Positions 31,708 through 40,655 of a stretch of 64,000 bases of DNA are shown here, in pieces. Position 1 is the first letter of the stretch; each line of letters opens with the position of its first letter. The position numbers and the translations under genes are program-made. The stretch is from JAFGCY01 sp964609245 (lineage in GTDB: Bacteria; 4484-113; JAFGCY01): positions 62,001-126,000 of the forward strand of contig CAZSSB010000001.1 in NCBI GenBank assembly GCA_964609245.1, written 5' to 3'. Under the pieces are notes generated by a model, which saw only the letters and a list, made by a program, of their open reading frames with translations, ran no database searches and was not told the DNA's origin.

Positions 31708-31726
31708 GCCCGCCGGCGCGGCGGGC
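31708..31726 (+). terminator. Terminator hairpin after acyl-CoA dehydrogenase
   Basis: Perfect 8-bp stem GCCCGCCG/CGGCGGGC with a 3-base loop, 17 bases after the stop. Confidence 0.6.
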
Positions 31727-31991
31727 GACGCTCAGCACTTCCTCGAGGCTGTCGGGCTGGATTGGGTCGTCCAGCGCGGCGCGGTTGCGTCTCAGCGCGC
31801 CGCGGCACCGCCGGGGGCGTCCTCCCCGGCCTACCGGAGACGGCCAGCCCGGATGGGCAAGATGCGCATGGTGTCCTCCCTAAATTGTTCGGGTGCGCAG
31901 CCGAGTCAGGAACTCAGCCTGGTTTGAAGGTGGCGGGCCGCGGGTGAGGCCGGCGAGCCCGGTTGCAGCTGTCTATCGTACGGTCATGGGA

Positions 31992-32222
31992 TCAGTATAG
32001 CTCGCGCGCCAAGCGGTCGCACTCGCCACCATCACCCCCAGGCTTCGCGACCGGCGCACAGCTGCCCGACTGCCAGCTGTCCGGATGCACGTAGCGCAGC
32101 TCATCGGCGTCGGCCGCGCGGTAGCTGACAGGGGGCGGGTCATGGCTGTCGATCGCCACCGAAGGCCACCAGCCGGCACTGCCGTCGCTGTCGAGAACCA
32201 CGCTGGTCCAGCTGCCGCGGCG
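31992..32222 (-). pseudogene. Remnant of a propeller-like lipoprotein C-terminus
   Basis: About 50 codons match the last 50 codons of the lipoprotein at 36555-38702: VVLDSDGSAGWWPSVAIDSH is identical in both, followed by PPPVSYRAADADELRYVHPDS here against LPHVSYHEADDDELRYAHLDS there. Homology begins abruptly at about 32222 with RGSWTS, with no start codon or upstream part. At the position of the original TGA stop the remnant has TGG and reads on into unrelated sequence to a stop near 31992. It is a partial duplicate. The rest of 31692-32325 holds nothing I can identify. Confidence 0.65.
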
Positions 32223-32325
32223 GCATTCCTCTGGTCCGACAGTATTCGCAGTCCCTGGTTGCCAGCCTACTCGCAGTTAACGTGCTGTGCGGGCCTTTCA
32301 TCCGATGCTAGCTATTACTGGACTC

Positions 32326-34287
32326 TTATTGTTCCGTTCGAAAGATCTTTGAATGCTCAACGTTGTTGCTGTCGCGATAGGTTATCGCGAGAACCACACA
32401 GTGATAATTTCCTGACTTGAACGCTTTCATCTTCAGGCCGCACAAGTACACAGCCCCCGAAACACCCGTCACAGAAACAAACTCTGAGGTTCTCTTGTCA
32501 AGCATACCGCTGGCATCTAGCTGGCCGCGGTTTATGATGACTGAGCCGGTGTTGAGCCACTGATGATACTCAGCGGAATAGTGGGTCTTCGTTCCATCGT
32601 CATTATCTACTGTAGACATCACTATCGCTTTGGTCTCATTCTCGGGTTCTTCATCGCAGGTATTACGAGAGACAGAAGCAGTCGCCTTGGCTGGATTGTA
32701 TTCGACTGGGTCGCTCCACGTTGTGCCGCTGGCATCATTGCCGTGAGTGTAATACGCGGCGTTATCTGCTTCCCCCGTGTAGTAGTCCAGGTGGTAAGCC
32801 AGGCCCGGCACTCCGCCTGCGTCTACCAGCGACATCGTGAAATCGATCAGCGCAGTCTCGAAGGAGTCCAATTGAACAGGCGAGTTCCAGGCTGTTCCGG
32901 CTGCATCCTGGGCGCTGATGAATCCCAGTGCGGCATCATCCGCGCCCACAACGGTATAAGCGATCGCCGGCCGGTCGTCGATTAGCGCTGCTGACAACAC
33001 GTATCCCGTGTTCACGGATTCCGTTGGCGGCACGACTTCATCCGGATCGTCCAGCCAGGTGGTGCCCAGCTCGTCCTCAGCGCGAATGTACATCACGCGC
33101 TTGTCAGCTCCGTCGTCTTGGTGAAAAGCGATCGCGGGGCGGCCGTCGGCTTCCAGCAGGGCCGGGCAGTGGCCCGTGCCCGCCCCATCATCGACCAGCA
33201 CCGGCGAGCCCCAGCTATCACCGACGGTATCTTCTGCGCGGACATACCACAATTCCTGCAGACTGCCGGTGAAGCACTGATAGGCAATCGCGGGATTGCC
33301 GCCGATTACCGCCATCGAGGCGAAGCTGCCTGGGTTGTTAGTTGCCGACAGCTCCATCGGAGTTGTCCATTCGGTGGCTTCAGTGTTGGTCGCATGGGCG
33401 AACAGCAGGCGGCCATCGTCCCAGCTGTCGGCTTCATGGATTACAGCAGCAGCGTATTCACCCAATAGCGCGATGTCATTAATGCCGCCGAACTCACCCG
33501 GGTTCTCGAAAGTAAACGCTGGTTCGAGTGCTGGCGCCAGGGCAACCTGGTCGCTGGCGATGCCCTCAGCGGTGCCGTCCGAGGGACGTACCCAGAATGA
33601 GTCTCCAGCTTGATACTCCTCCACCTCATAGCTGAAGCGCATGCGTACTCCGCTGGCTGTTTCGCCGTCGATGAACTGCACCGTGCCGAGGGGGGTGGCG
33701 TTGCCGTTGTCGTCAGTCGCGTCGGTGGGGTAGTCTTCGGCATCGGCGCTGACGTAGACGTTGTAGCTGGTGACGCTGCAGCCAAAGGCCTGGCCGATCG
33801 GCGTGATGTCACTGACGGTGATCATGCCGTCGAAGTTGCCGTCGGCCATGGAAGCCGCTTCCCAGTCGGGCGAGTCGGTGTCCTTGTCGAAGTGCACGCC
33901 GACCGGCGTGAGGTCGTTGACGGTGACGAAGCCGTCTTGGTTGTAGTCGCCGGTATTGTAGTAATCCCAGCTCAGCGTGCGGGTGTAGTAGTCCCAGCTC
34001 AGGGCCGACTGTGAGCGCGGATCCTGGGGCGGTGCAGCCGTGACTTTGCCTCTGCCGTGCAGGTCGATCAGGACGTCCTTGAGCTGTTGTTTCAGCTTGG
34101 CGAACAGCTCGCTGTCGGTGCCCGCGGGCGGCGCCAGTGCCTCCAGTTCGGCCACTGCCGCTTCGAGTGACGGCCCGCTGTGGCTGGCAGCGGGGGAGGC
34201 TTCGACCTCCGACAGCGAGGCGGCGCCATTGCAGGCCGGCAGAACCAGCCAGCACAGGATGAGGGCAAACAAGGCAGAACGTTGCAT
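32326..34287 (-). CDS. Lipoprotein: EF-hand pair, FN3-like and propeller-like repeats, odd tail
   Basis: A 653-residue lipoprotein (LPAC, Cys19); ATG at 34287 with AAGGAG upstream. A helical segment (about 40-95, LFAKLKQQLKDVL) precedes two dockerin-like calcium loops, DYNQDGFVTVND (about 114-125) and DGNFDGMITVSD (about 150-161), each followed by a helix starting LTPVG or ITPIG. An FN3-like half (SYNVYVSADAEDYP to FWVRPSDGTAEG) and propeller-like repeats follow (GNPAIAYQCFTGSLQELWYVRAEDT, RPAIAFHQDDGADKRVMYIRAED, RPAIAYTVVGADDA). The last 120 residues (32326-32690) leave the repeat pattern and have lower G+C. Secreted; function unknown. Confidence 0.8.
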   Translation of the reverse strand: MQRSALFALILCWLVLPACNGAASLSEVEASPAASHSGPSLEAAVAELEALAPPAGTDSELFAKLKQQLKDVLIDLHGRGKVTAAPPQDPRSQSALSWDYYTRTLSWDYYNTGDYNQDGFVTVNDLTPVGVHFDKDTDSPDWEAASMADGNFDGMITVSDITPIGQAFGCSVTSYNVYVSADAEDYPTDATDDNGNATPLGTVQFIDGETASGVRMRFSYEVEEYQAGDSFWVRPSDGTAEGIASDQVALAPALEPAFTFENPGEFGGINDIALLGEYAAAVIHEADSWDDGRLLFAHATNTEATEWTTPMELSATNNPGSFASMAVIGGNPAIAYQCFTGSLQELWYVRAEDTVGDSWGSPVLVDDGAGTGHCPALLEADGRPAIAFHQDDGADKRVMYIRAEDELGTTWLDDPDEVVPPTESVNTGYVLSAALIDDRPAIAYTVVGADDAALGFISAQDAAGTAWNSPVQLDSFETALIDFTMSLVDAGGVPGLAYHLDYYTGEADNAAYYTHGNDASGTTWSDPVEYNPAKATASVSRNTCDEEPENETKAIVMSTVDNDDGTKTHYSAEYHQWLNTGSVIINRGQLDASGMLDKRTSEFVSVTGVSGAVYLCGLKMKAFKSGNYHCVVLAITYRDSNNVEHSKIFRTEQ

Positions 34288-34440
34288 AACAGCACTCCTT
34301 ACCGACGTACTAGCCGGTGGCAAAGCCGCGGCCTGCAACGCTTCAGCCGCTGAACCTCCGCGGCCCTGCCGCCGGACACACTCCCTCAGTTGTTAGACGG
34401 GCCACTTGTGGACACCCACCGCGGTGCGCGGACGCCCGCG

Positions 34441-36345
34441 CTAGCTGGCGCCGAAAGCAAGTGTTACCAGATTCAGGCTCCAGTTCCCACCGCCGCTATC
34501 CGACGGATAGGCGAAATACAGAGTGCCGCCGTCCGCGCTGCACTTGGGCTGCGCCAGCCGGCGCCAGCCGATGATGTCGCCGCCTTCCCGCATCTCGAAG
34601 GTGGTTTCCCAGTCCACGGCGTAGCCGCTGCCTGGATCGCTGGCCAGCAGCAGGTGCAGCTGCATGAAATCCGTCCAGTTGCGATAGATCAGGAACAGCG
34701 GATCGCTGGCGGCGGGTCCGGTCACGACCGCTTGCGGCCAGAAGCCCTGGCGGCCCTCGAACTGCGATGTATCCGGCCAGCTTGCACCGTCGGCGTCATC
34801 GGCGACGTGGACGAACAGCGCGCCGTTGGGATCCGAGAACCACATCAGCGGGAGGCCGCCGTTCACCAGCAGGCTGGGGCTCTCGCCGACGTTGACGGAT
34901 CCCAGATCGAAGATGGTCTGCTCAGCACTCCAGGCGGTGCCGGCGGCGTCGGTCGCGCGCACATAGCGGAACTCATTGATGTCGGAGGGGTAGTAGCCCA
35001 CGGCGGGATTGCCGTTCACTTCGGCCAGCATCGGGTAGATCTGGATGTCCGTCTCCGGGCTGATGTACAGCGAATCACCCCAGGTAGTCCCTGTAGCATC
35101 GGTGGCCGTGATGTAGCGCAAGCCGAAGCGACTCTCGCCCTCACTGGCGCCTTGGGCGCCGAACGCCGCGGCGGGCATGCCGCCGATCAGGCCTTCGGCC
35201 AGGTGATCGGGGCTCGTGGTAATGGGGTCTGCCTCTACCGCGGCATTCCAGGCAGCGCCGCTGGACTCGCTGGCGCTGATGAAGTGCAGGCGGGTGACGA
35301 ATTGCTCATCGGGCTTCTTGGTGAAGAAGATTGCCGGACTGCCGTCCGCCAGCACCAGCATGCGGGCTTCCGGGTTGCTCAGCTCATCGGCAACCAGCAC
35401 GGAGGTTTCGGGCCAGTCGGTGCCAAGGGCGTCATTGGCGCGGATGTAGTAGATCGACTCCGTTTCGCCTTCATCGTTGACGTACATGAAGGCGGGATTG
35501 CCATTGACCAGTTCCAGGTCGTAGGTTACCCAGAAGTCGGCGGAGATGCCATCCACCGCGCCCTGGGTCTCGCCGACCGGTGATCCGCCCTCGGCGCGGT
35601 TGCTGGCCGTTCCCTCGCTCTCGCCGTCGGTCGGCCGCACCCAGTAGGCATCACCGGCCTCGGCGCCGGTCACGGAAAAAGCAAACAGCTTGCGATCACT
35701 GGCCTCGCCCGTGGCATCGGCGAACGCGACACTGCCCAGCAGCTCCGCCTCGCCGTTGTCATCGGTCGCGCCATCGGGGTAATCGTCGGGCGAGCTGCTG
35801 GCATAGACGTTGTAGCCGGTCACGCTGCGGTCAAAGGCCTGGCCGATCGGCGTGATGTCGCTGACGGTGATGAAGCCGTCCTGGGTGCCGTCGATGCAGG
35901 ACAGCGCCGAAGCTGGATCAAACGGTCCTTCCGCATCGAAGTTCTGTCCCAGGGGGGTGATGTCGCTGACGGTGACGAATCCATCCTGGTTATAGTCGCC
36001 GGTGTTGTAGTAGTACCAGGTCAGGGTGGTTGTGTCCTGGTTCCACAGCAATGGCGCCTCCGAACGTCCGTCCAGGGGAGGCTCGGATGCCTGCTTGCCG
36101 TTGCTCATCCTCGCGGTGAGCACCCTGGCCAACTCGCGTTTGAGCCCGGCAAACAGCTGTTCATCGACGCCGGCGGGAGTCTCAAGGGATGCCAGTTCGT
36201 CGAGCGCGCTATCCAGGGAGCAACCGTCGGCTTCCGGCGGCGAATCGGTTGACTCGTCTCCGATGACGGCCCCTGGTGACGTGCCGCTGCACGCAGGCAG
36301 AAGTAGCAGGCAGCAGGCGAACAACAGACCAGTAATGCGCGGCAT
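34441..36345 (-). CDS. Lipoprotein: EF-hand pair, FN3-like and propeller-like repeats
   Basis: A 634-residue lipoprotein (LPAC, Cys19). The ATG at 36345 has GGGAGG upstream; in-frame codons further 5' lack a signal peptide. N-terminal helical segment (LFAGLKRELARVLTARMSNGK), EF loops DYNQDGFVTVSD (about 118-129) and DGTQDGFITVSD, FN3-like strands TLTWYYYNTG before and GYNVYASSSPDDYP after the EF pair, ending YWVRPTDGESEG. Six or so propeller-like repeats follow (VNGNPAVGYYPSDINEFRYVRATDAAGTAW is one unit, split by residue type). It is the closest relative of the proteins at 32326 and 43971. Confidence 0.82.
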   Translation of the reverse strand: MPRITGLLFACCLLLLPACSGTSPGAVIGDESTDSPPEADGCSLDSALDELASLETPAGVDEQLFAGLKRELARVLTARMSNGKQASEPPLDGRSEAPLLWNQDTTTLTWYYYNTGDYNQDGFVTVSDITPLGQNFDAEGPFDPASALSCIDGTQDGFITVSDITPIGQAFDRSVTGYNVYASSSPDDYPDGATDDNGEAELLGSVAFADATGEASDRKLFAFSVTGAEAGDAYWVRPTDGESEGTASNRAEGGSPVGETQGAVDGISADFWVTYDLELVNGNPAFMYVNDEGETESIYYIRANDALGTDWPETSVLVADELSNPEARMLVLADGSPAIFFTKKPDEQFVTRLHFISASESSGAAWNAAVEADPITTSPDHLAEGLIGGMPAAAFGAQGASEGESRFGLRYITATDATGTTWGDSLYISPETDIQIYPMLAEVNGNPAVGYYPSDINEFRYVRATDAAGTAWSAEQTIFDLGSVNVGESPSLLVNGGLPLMWFSDPNGALFVHVADDADGASWPDTSQFEGRQGFWPQAVVTGPAASDPLFLIYRNWTDFMQLHLLLASDPGSGYAVDWETTFEMREGGDIIGWRRLAQPKCSADGGTLYFAYPSDSGGGNWSLNLVTLAFGAS

Positions 36346-36379
36346 AAGACCACTACCTCCCGCGATCGATCTCGCCACG

Positions 36380-36385
36380 ATTATA
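36380..36385 (-). promoter_or_regulatory. -10 element TATAAT
   Basis: GGTATAAT reads leftward 34 bases before the ATG at 36345. Confidence 0.5.
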
Positions 36386-36554
36386 CCTTCATTCCCATTA
36401 GCACCGCCGTCGGTACAGCGCAGCGTATCTGATCTGCGGTCCGCGAATCGGTGATCTGTCGCGAGCCGGATAGCCCATACCACCGCGCCCTCCGCTGGTG
36501 CTGCGCGGGAGTGTGCTGAGCAGCGGGCAGCGGAACCACCACGACATCAGCTGA

Positions 36555-38702
36555 TCAGCTGTCCAGATGGGCGTAGCGCAGTTCGTCGTCGTCAGCCTCG
36601 TGGTAGCTGACATGGGGCAGGTCATGGCTGTCGATCGCGACCGACGGCCACCAGCCGGCACTGCCGTCACTGTCGAGGACCACGGTGGTCCAGCTGCCGC
36701 CGCGGTTGGTGGTGTAGAGCAGCTGCCAGCTGTCCCAGTCCTGGTGCACGATGTGGGCAGCGTCGGTGGAGTCCAGCGCCAGGCAGGTGAAGTAGCCCTC
36801 CTTGCTGCTGCTGCTGCTGGCGGTCTCCACGACCCAGTCGCTGCCGTCGTGCCACGCGTAGCAGAGGTCATACCTGGTGCCGTTCTGGTAGCTGATGTGC
36901 GGGCGGTCGAGTGAGTCCAGTTCCACCGAGGAGAACATCCCGACGTTGCCGGCCCCGTCCACGATCTGGGGATTGGCGGGCGGGCCGTAGCTGTAGATGT
37001 AGTAGAGGAACTGGCCGTTGGCGTCGTAGGTGCTGATGCACGGGAGGTCTAACTGGTCGATCTCGAGCGAAACCGTAATCCCGGTGTCACCAGTCCCGTG
37101 GTCCCAGTAGTCATAACCGCCACCGCCGTCAGGATAGGCGTACTGCATCCAGTTGAATGAGCCGTCGAAGCGGTGGTAGGCGAAATGCGCCACCTCGCTG
37201 GAGTCGAGCGCAATCGAAATACCGCCTTCACCGGCCTTCCAGATCGCCCTGACTTCGGTGATGTCCCAGGAAGTGCCGTTGTGGTAAGCGTACTTGACCC
37301 AGCCGTTGTCGTCGTCGAAGTAACCGATGTGGGGGTTGTCAGCCGAGTCCAGTACCAGCGAGGTGTTGAGCCCGACGTTGCCCGACTCGTCGACCACCTC
37401 CGTGTCCCAGCTCCCCGCCGTACAGGTGGCGAACAGCAGATCACCGAGGAAGTCGTCGTAGTAGCTGATTCGCGGCTGATCGCTGGAGTCCAGCGCGATC
37501 GAACTGAAGGCACCATGGCCGATCTGGGTGTCCACCACATCGATCACCCACTCCAGCACGCGGACCTCCACCGATGCCGTGTCCGTGGCGCCGTCGTTGT
37601 CATGAACGCGAACGGTGGGGTGGTAGGTGCCGGCCGCGCCGTAGGTATACCAGGGGCTGGCGCCGCCGCCCAGCACCTCGTAGGTGCCGTCACCGTCCCA
37701 GTCCCAGTCGAAGCCCTCGATCGTGCCATCACTATCCTGGGTGCCGGTCGTGTCGAACCTGACTTCGAGGGGGCCTTCGCCGAGCGCCGGGTCGGCCGCC
37801 AGACTGGCTACGGGTGCGTCGTTGACCTTGATCGTGAGCGCCGTGATCGAGCCCGTGCCGGTGGCGCCTAGGTCATCAGTCACGCGCACCTTCGCCTGAT
37901 AGCTGCCGGTCGTGCTGTAGACGTGCTGGTCGAAGGGGATCGCCCCGCTGTCGGCGTCCCAGGTGCCGTCGCCGTCCCAGTCCCACTCGTACTTCACGAT
38001 GCTGCCGTCGAGGTCGCTGCTGGCGGAAGCGTCGAAGTCAACCGTCAGCGGCGCCGGGCCGGCCAGCGGGGCGGCGCTGAGCTCGGCCCTGGGCGGGGCA
38101 TTGGGACCGAAGCGCAGCCACTCAAGGCGCCAGGTATCGGTCCCGAGCAGCATCACAGCCACAACGCAGGCGCCGGTCGCCGGCTCGACATAGGGGTCCA
38201 GCGTTCCCAGCGGCAGCTCGGTGCCCGCGGGGCCGGTCTGCCACCGCCAGGTGCCGTCCTCCCAGCTGCTGATGCCGATCCAGAGATCCGGCGGGCTGAC
38301 GTCAGCCACCTGCCACGAAAGCCACAGGCTTGGGTCCAGGTCGTAGCCATCGAGCGTGAACCCGTAGATGCAGTAGGAAAGCCCGTCTCGGGCCGCACTG
38401 ACTCCGGACTCCCAGTTGGGGAACAGCACGGCATCGGTGCCGTAGGCGGCCACGCGGTTGTGGGGCAGCAGCGGCATGTAATCCGCGCCGGCGCGGACGC
38501 GGTCGGCATCGACGTAGGAGACTCCCTTGAGCAGGTCAGCCGGCGGGGGCAGGACGGGCCCGGTCGGGGCCAGCTGGACCGGGTCCAGCGGCAGGACCTC
38601 CGCGACCGGGGTCTGGTCTGCCGCAGTCGGGACCGTGTCGCTCCCGCAGGAGGGAACAACCAGCAGGCAGCCAGCCATCAGCAAAGCAGTACTACGCAGC
38701 AT
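36555..38702 (-). CDS. Lipoprotein: shared N-terminal module, two PKD domains, propeller-like repeats
   Basis: A 715-residue lipoprotein (VPSC, Cys19). The N-terminal beta module (about 60-203) is shared with the protein at 29390. Two PKD domains follow: about 204-294 (PLTVDFDASASSDLDGSIVK, YEWDWDGDG) and 297-383 (FDTTGTQDSDGTIEGFDWDW). The C-terminal 330 residues are repeats of the type IALDSSDQPRISYYDD and SVAIDSHDLPHVSYHEADDD, seven or more, consistent with a beta-propeller. GGAGGTGG precedes the ATG. PKD and propeller domains in surface proteins usually support binding or adhesion, which is inference here. A truncated copy of its C-terminus lies at 31992. Confidence 0.8.
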   Translation of the reverse strand: MLRSTALLMAGCLLVVPSCGSDTVPTAADQTPVAEVLPLDPVQLAPTGPVLPPPADLLKGVSYVDADRVRAGADYMPLLPHNRVAAYGTDAVLFPNWESGVSAARDGLSYCIYGFTLDGYDLDPSLWLSWQVADVSPPDLWIGISSWEDGTWRWQTGPAGTELPLGTLDPYVEPATGACVVAVMLLGTDTWRLEWLRFGPNAPPRAELSAAPLAGPAPLTVDFDASASSDLDGSIVKYEWDWDGDGTWDADSGAIPFDQHVYSTTGSYQAKVRVTDDLGATGTGSITALTIKVNDAPVASLAADPALGEGPLEVRFDTTGTQDSDGTIEGFDWDWDGDGTYEVLGGGASPWYTYGAAGTYHPTVRVHDNDGATDTASVEVRVLEWVIDVVDTQIGHGAFSSIALDSSDQPRISYYDDFLGDLLFATCTAGSWDTEVVDESGNVGLNTSLVLDSADNPHIGYFDDDNGWVKYAYHNGTSWDITEVRAIWKAGEGGISIALDSSEVAHFAYHRFDGSFNWMQYAYPDGGGGYDYWDHGTGDTGITVSLEIDQLDLPCISTYDANGQFLYYIYSYGPPANPQIVDGAGNVGMFSSVELDSLDRPHISYQNGTRYDLCYAWHDGSDWVVETASSSSSKEGYFTCLALDSTDAAHIVHQDWDSWQLLYTTNRGGSWTTVVLDSDGSAGWWPSVAIDSHDLPHVSYHEADDDELRYAHLDS

Positions 38703-38734
38703 AACACCCCACCTCCGGTGCGCGCTTGGCGGTC

Positions 38735-38740
38735 ATTATA
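38735..38740 (-). promoter_or_regulatory. -10 element TATAAT with conserved leader
   Basis: TATAATGAC reads leftward 33 bases before the ATG at 38702. The leader (GCGCGCACCGGAGG) is shared with the gene starting at 46385. Confidence 0.55.
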
Positions 38741-38788
38741 GCGTCGCGGGTACCGCGTCGTTCTCAGTGCTGCTCGTGGGGACTGGCG

Positions 38789-40654
38789 CTACTTGGTGCG
38801 CTCGTCGAGCTTGCGCATCAGTTTCTCGACCCAGTACTTGTCGGGCAGTAGCTCGTCGGGATCCTCGAGGCAGATCATGGTCACTTCGATCGTGTCGCCC
38901 GGTGCAAGGCTGCTGGGATCGATGTCGCGCCTGATCAGTCCTTCATCCGTCTTGACATGCTCCTCGTACCGCGTGAGTTCCGAGGTGACGATCACCAGCG
39001 GATCGGGCAGCTCCGTCTCGCCGTCCTCGATCAGCACCGCGCCGCCAAGTGTCACCACGCCCGTGTGCTCAGCGAAGGCGAGCAGTTCCCCTTCGATTTC
39101 CAGTTCCCCGCATGAGACCAGATCGCCGGAGCTGAGAGCCGCGTCGTGTTCGAGCCGCACGTCGCTGATGCCGTCGCGGTCGCTGTCCAGCAGCTCGGCT
39201 TCGTCCCCAAAATCACCGTCGAGGTCGGTATCGGTGCTGACCAGCCCGGTGGCGTGGGCCAGCCGGTTGCGGGTCTTCAGCGCATACCCATCCTCGATCT
39301 CCGGCGTCGCCGGATTGTCACCCGGCATCAGCGAGTCCACGGTCAGCATCGTGAAGTAACCACCATCCGGGTTGGGGCTGAACTCGATCGCGATGTCCAG
39401 GTCCGTCGTGCCGAAGGCCGGCAGCCTGACCGGCACCGAAGAAATCGTGTAGTGCTCCGCTGACGCCGTGCTGACGGCACGGGTGGATGAGACCGGCCGC
39501 GAATCACCGGTGATGAGATCGACGGTCGGCAGATAGAAGATATCGAGATAGAGCAGCTGCTCGCGTGGCGCGCCGAGAAATACGGTCGCACAGCCCATCG
39601 TCCGCGTCGCCAGCGGCAGGTGCGGCACTTCCCAGCGCTCGGAGCCGATAATCTCGACCGGCTCGATCAGCCGCGAACCGCCCTTGCTGGGCGCATACGG
39701 TCCGGGGTTGGTCCCGTTGAGGTCGAAGAGATCCAGCCCGCTGAGGTCGAGGTTTGCCCGCAGGCTGATGTCGCCGATGATGTCGCCGCTGCCCGAGCCC
39801 TCGACGCCGTCCTTGTCGACGGCGACTACCGCCCAGTCATCGGCCGGCGAACCGGGCAGGACGGCGCTGTAAAGCGGTGGCAGGCCCTCGCGCGGCTGAC
39901 CGGCCGAGCGCGGCACCGTCGGTTCGCCTGGTGCCGTGTCCTGGAGTGGCACGCCATTGTGCTTGACCATGTAGCCGGCGATATAGGACCCGTAGTTCTG
40001 GCCGATCGGCGTGATATCGGAGACGGTGATCTCGCCATCGGCGTTGCCGTCGACCCAGTAGGTGCGCTGGGCGGCGGCGTCCGGTGCCGCGCGGTCGTAC
40101 TCCAGGCCCAGCAGCTGCCCAATGGGCGTCAGATCCGAGATGCCGACCAGACCGTCGAAATCGTAGTCGCCGGTGTTGGTCTGCGTCCAACTCAGTTCGA
40201 CTAGGCCGTCGCCCGCCGAGGTGACGGCCAGATCACTGATCACGTTGTATGCCCCGACGGGCGGCACGCTCACCAGCCTGCCCACCGCGCTGACCGGCAG
40301 CTCGATCGTGACCGGCTGGCCGGCAAGCTCGCTCAGGCCGACCACGCCCACGTCGAACCCGCCGCCGGCTGGCGCGGCGAGGCCTATGTGCTCTGGAGAA
40401 CTCAACAGCTGCACGCCGTCCAGCCGCCGTCCATCCGGCAGGTCCACGTGGGCGAAAACCCCGTCGGCCGTGACAGTGGCAAACGTCAGCTCCAGAGCGC
40501 TGCCGCGATCCACCAGGCTGAGCCCGGCGATGTCAGATCCCGCCAGCGGGCTGAGCGACGGGCTGCGCATCGGCAGTTCCCGATTCGGGCCGCTGCAGCC
40601 GGCGATCACCAGCAGCGCCGCCCCCAGCAGGATTGCGCGTCCGTAAGTACTCAT
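38789..40654 (-). CDS. Lipoprotein with EF-hand pair, co-transcribed with MocR regulator
   Basis: A 621-residue lipoprotein (IAGC, Cys20). An N-terminal cohesin-like beta region (about 42-130: LSLVDRGSALELTFATVTADG, AHVDLPDGRRLDGVQLL, FDVGVVGLSELAGQPVTIEL) is followed by FN3-like strand LVELSWTQTNTG, EF loops DYDFDGLVGISD and DGNADGEITVSD, and return strand AGYMVKHNG. The remaining 350 residues are unassigned beta-rich sequence (FLGAPREQLLYLDIFYLP, DTDLDGDFGDEAELLDSDRDG, the latter calcium-loop-like). The ATG at 40654 lies one base after the stop of the MocR gene (TAAGATG), so the two are very probably one operon. Confidence 0.75.
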   Translation of the reverse strand: MSTYGRAILLGAALLVIAGCSGPNRELPMRSPSLSPLAGSDIAGLSLVDRGSALELTFATVTADGVFAHVDLPDGRRLDGVQLLSSPEHIGLAAPAGGGFDVGVVGLSELAGQPVTIELPVSAVGRLVSVPPVGAYNVISDLAVTSAGDGLVELSWTQTNTGDYDFDGLVGISDLTPIGQLLGLEYDRAAPDAAAQRTYWVDGNADGEITVSDITPIGQNYGSYIAGYMVKHNGVPLQDTAPGEPTVPRSAGQPREGLPPLYSAVLPGSPADDWAVVAVDKDGVEGSGSGDIIGDISLRANLDLSGLDLFDLNGTNPGPYAPSKGGSRLIEPVEIIGSERWEVPHLPLATRTMGCATVFLGAPREQLLYLDIFYLPTVDLITGDSRPVSSTRAVSTASAEHYTISSVPVRLPAFGTTDLDIAIEFSPNPDGGYFTMLTVDSLMPGDNPATPEIEDGYALKTRNRLAHATGLVSTDTDLDGDFGDEAELLDSDRDGISDVRLEHDAALSSGDLVSCGELEIEGELLAFAEHTGVVTLGGAVLIEDGETELPDPLVIVTSELTRYEEHVKTDEGLIRRDIDPSSLAPGDTIEVTMICLEDPDELLPDKYWVEKLMRKLDERTK

Positions 40655-40655
40655 C

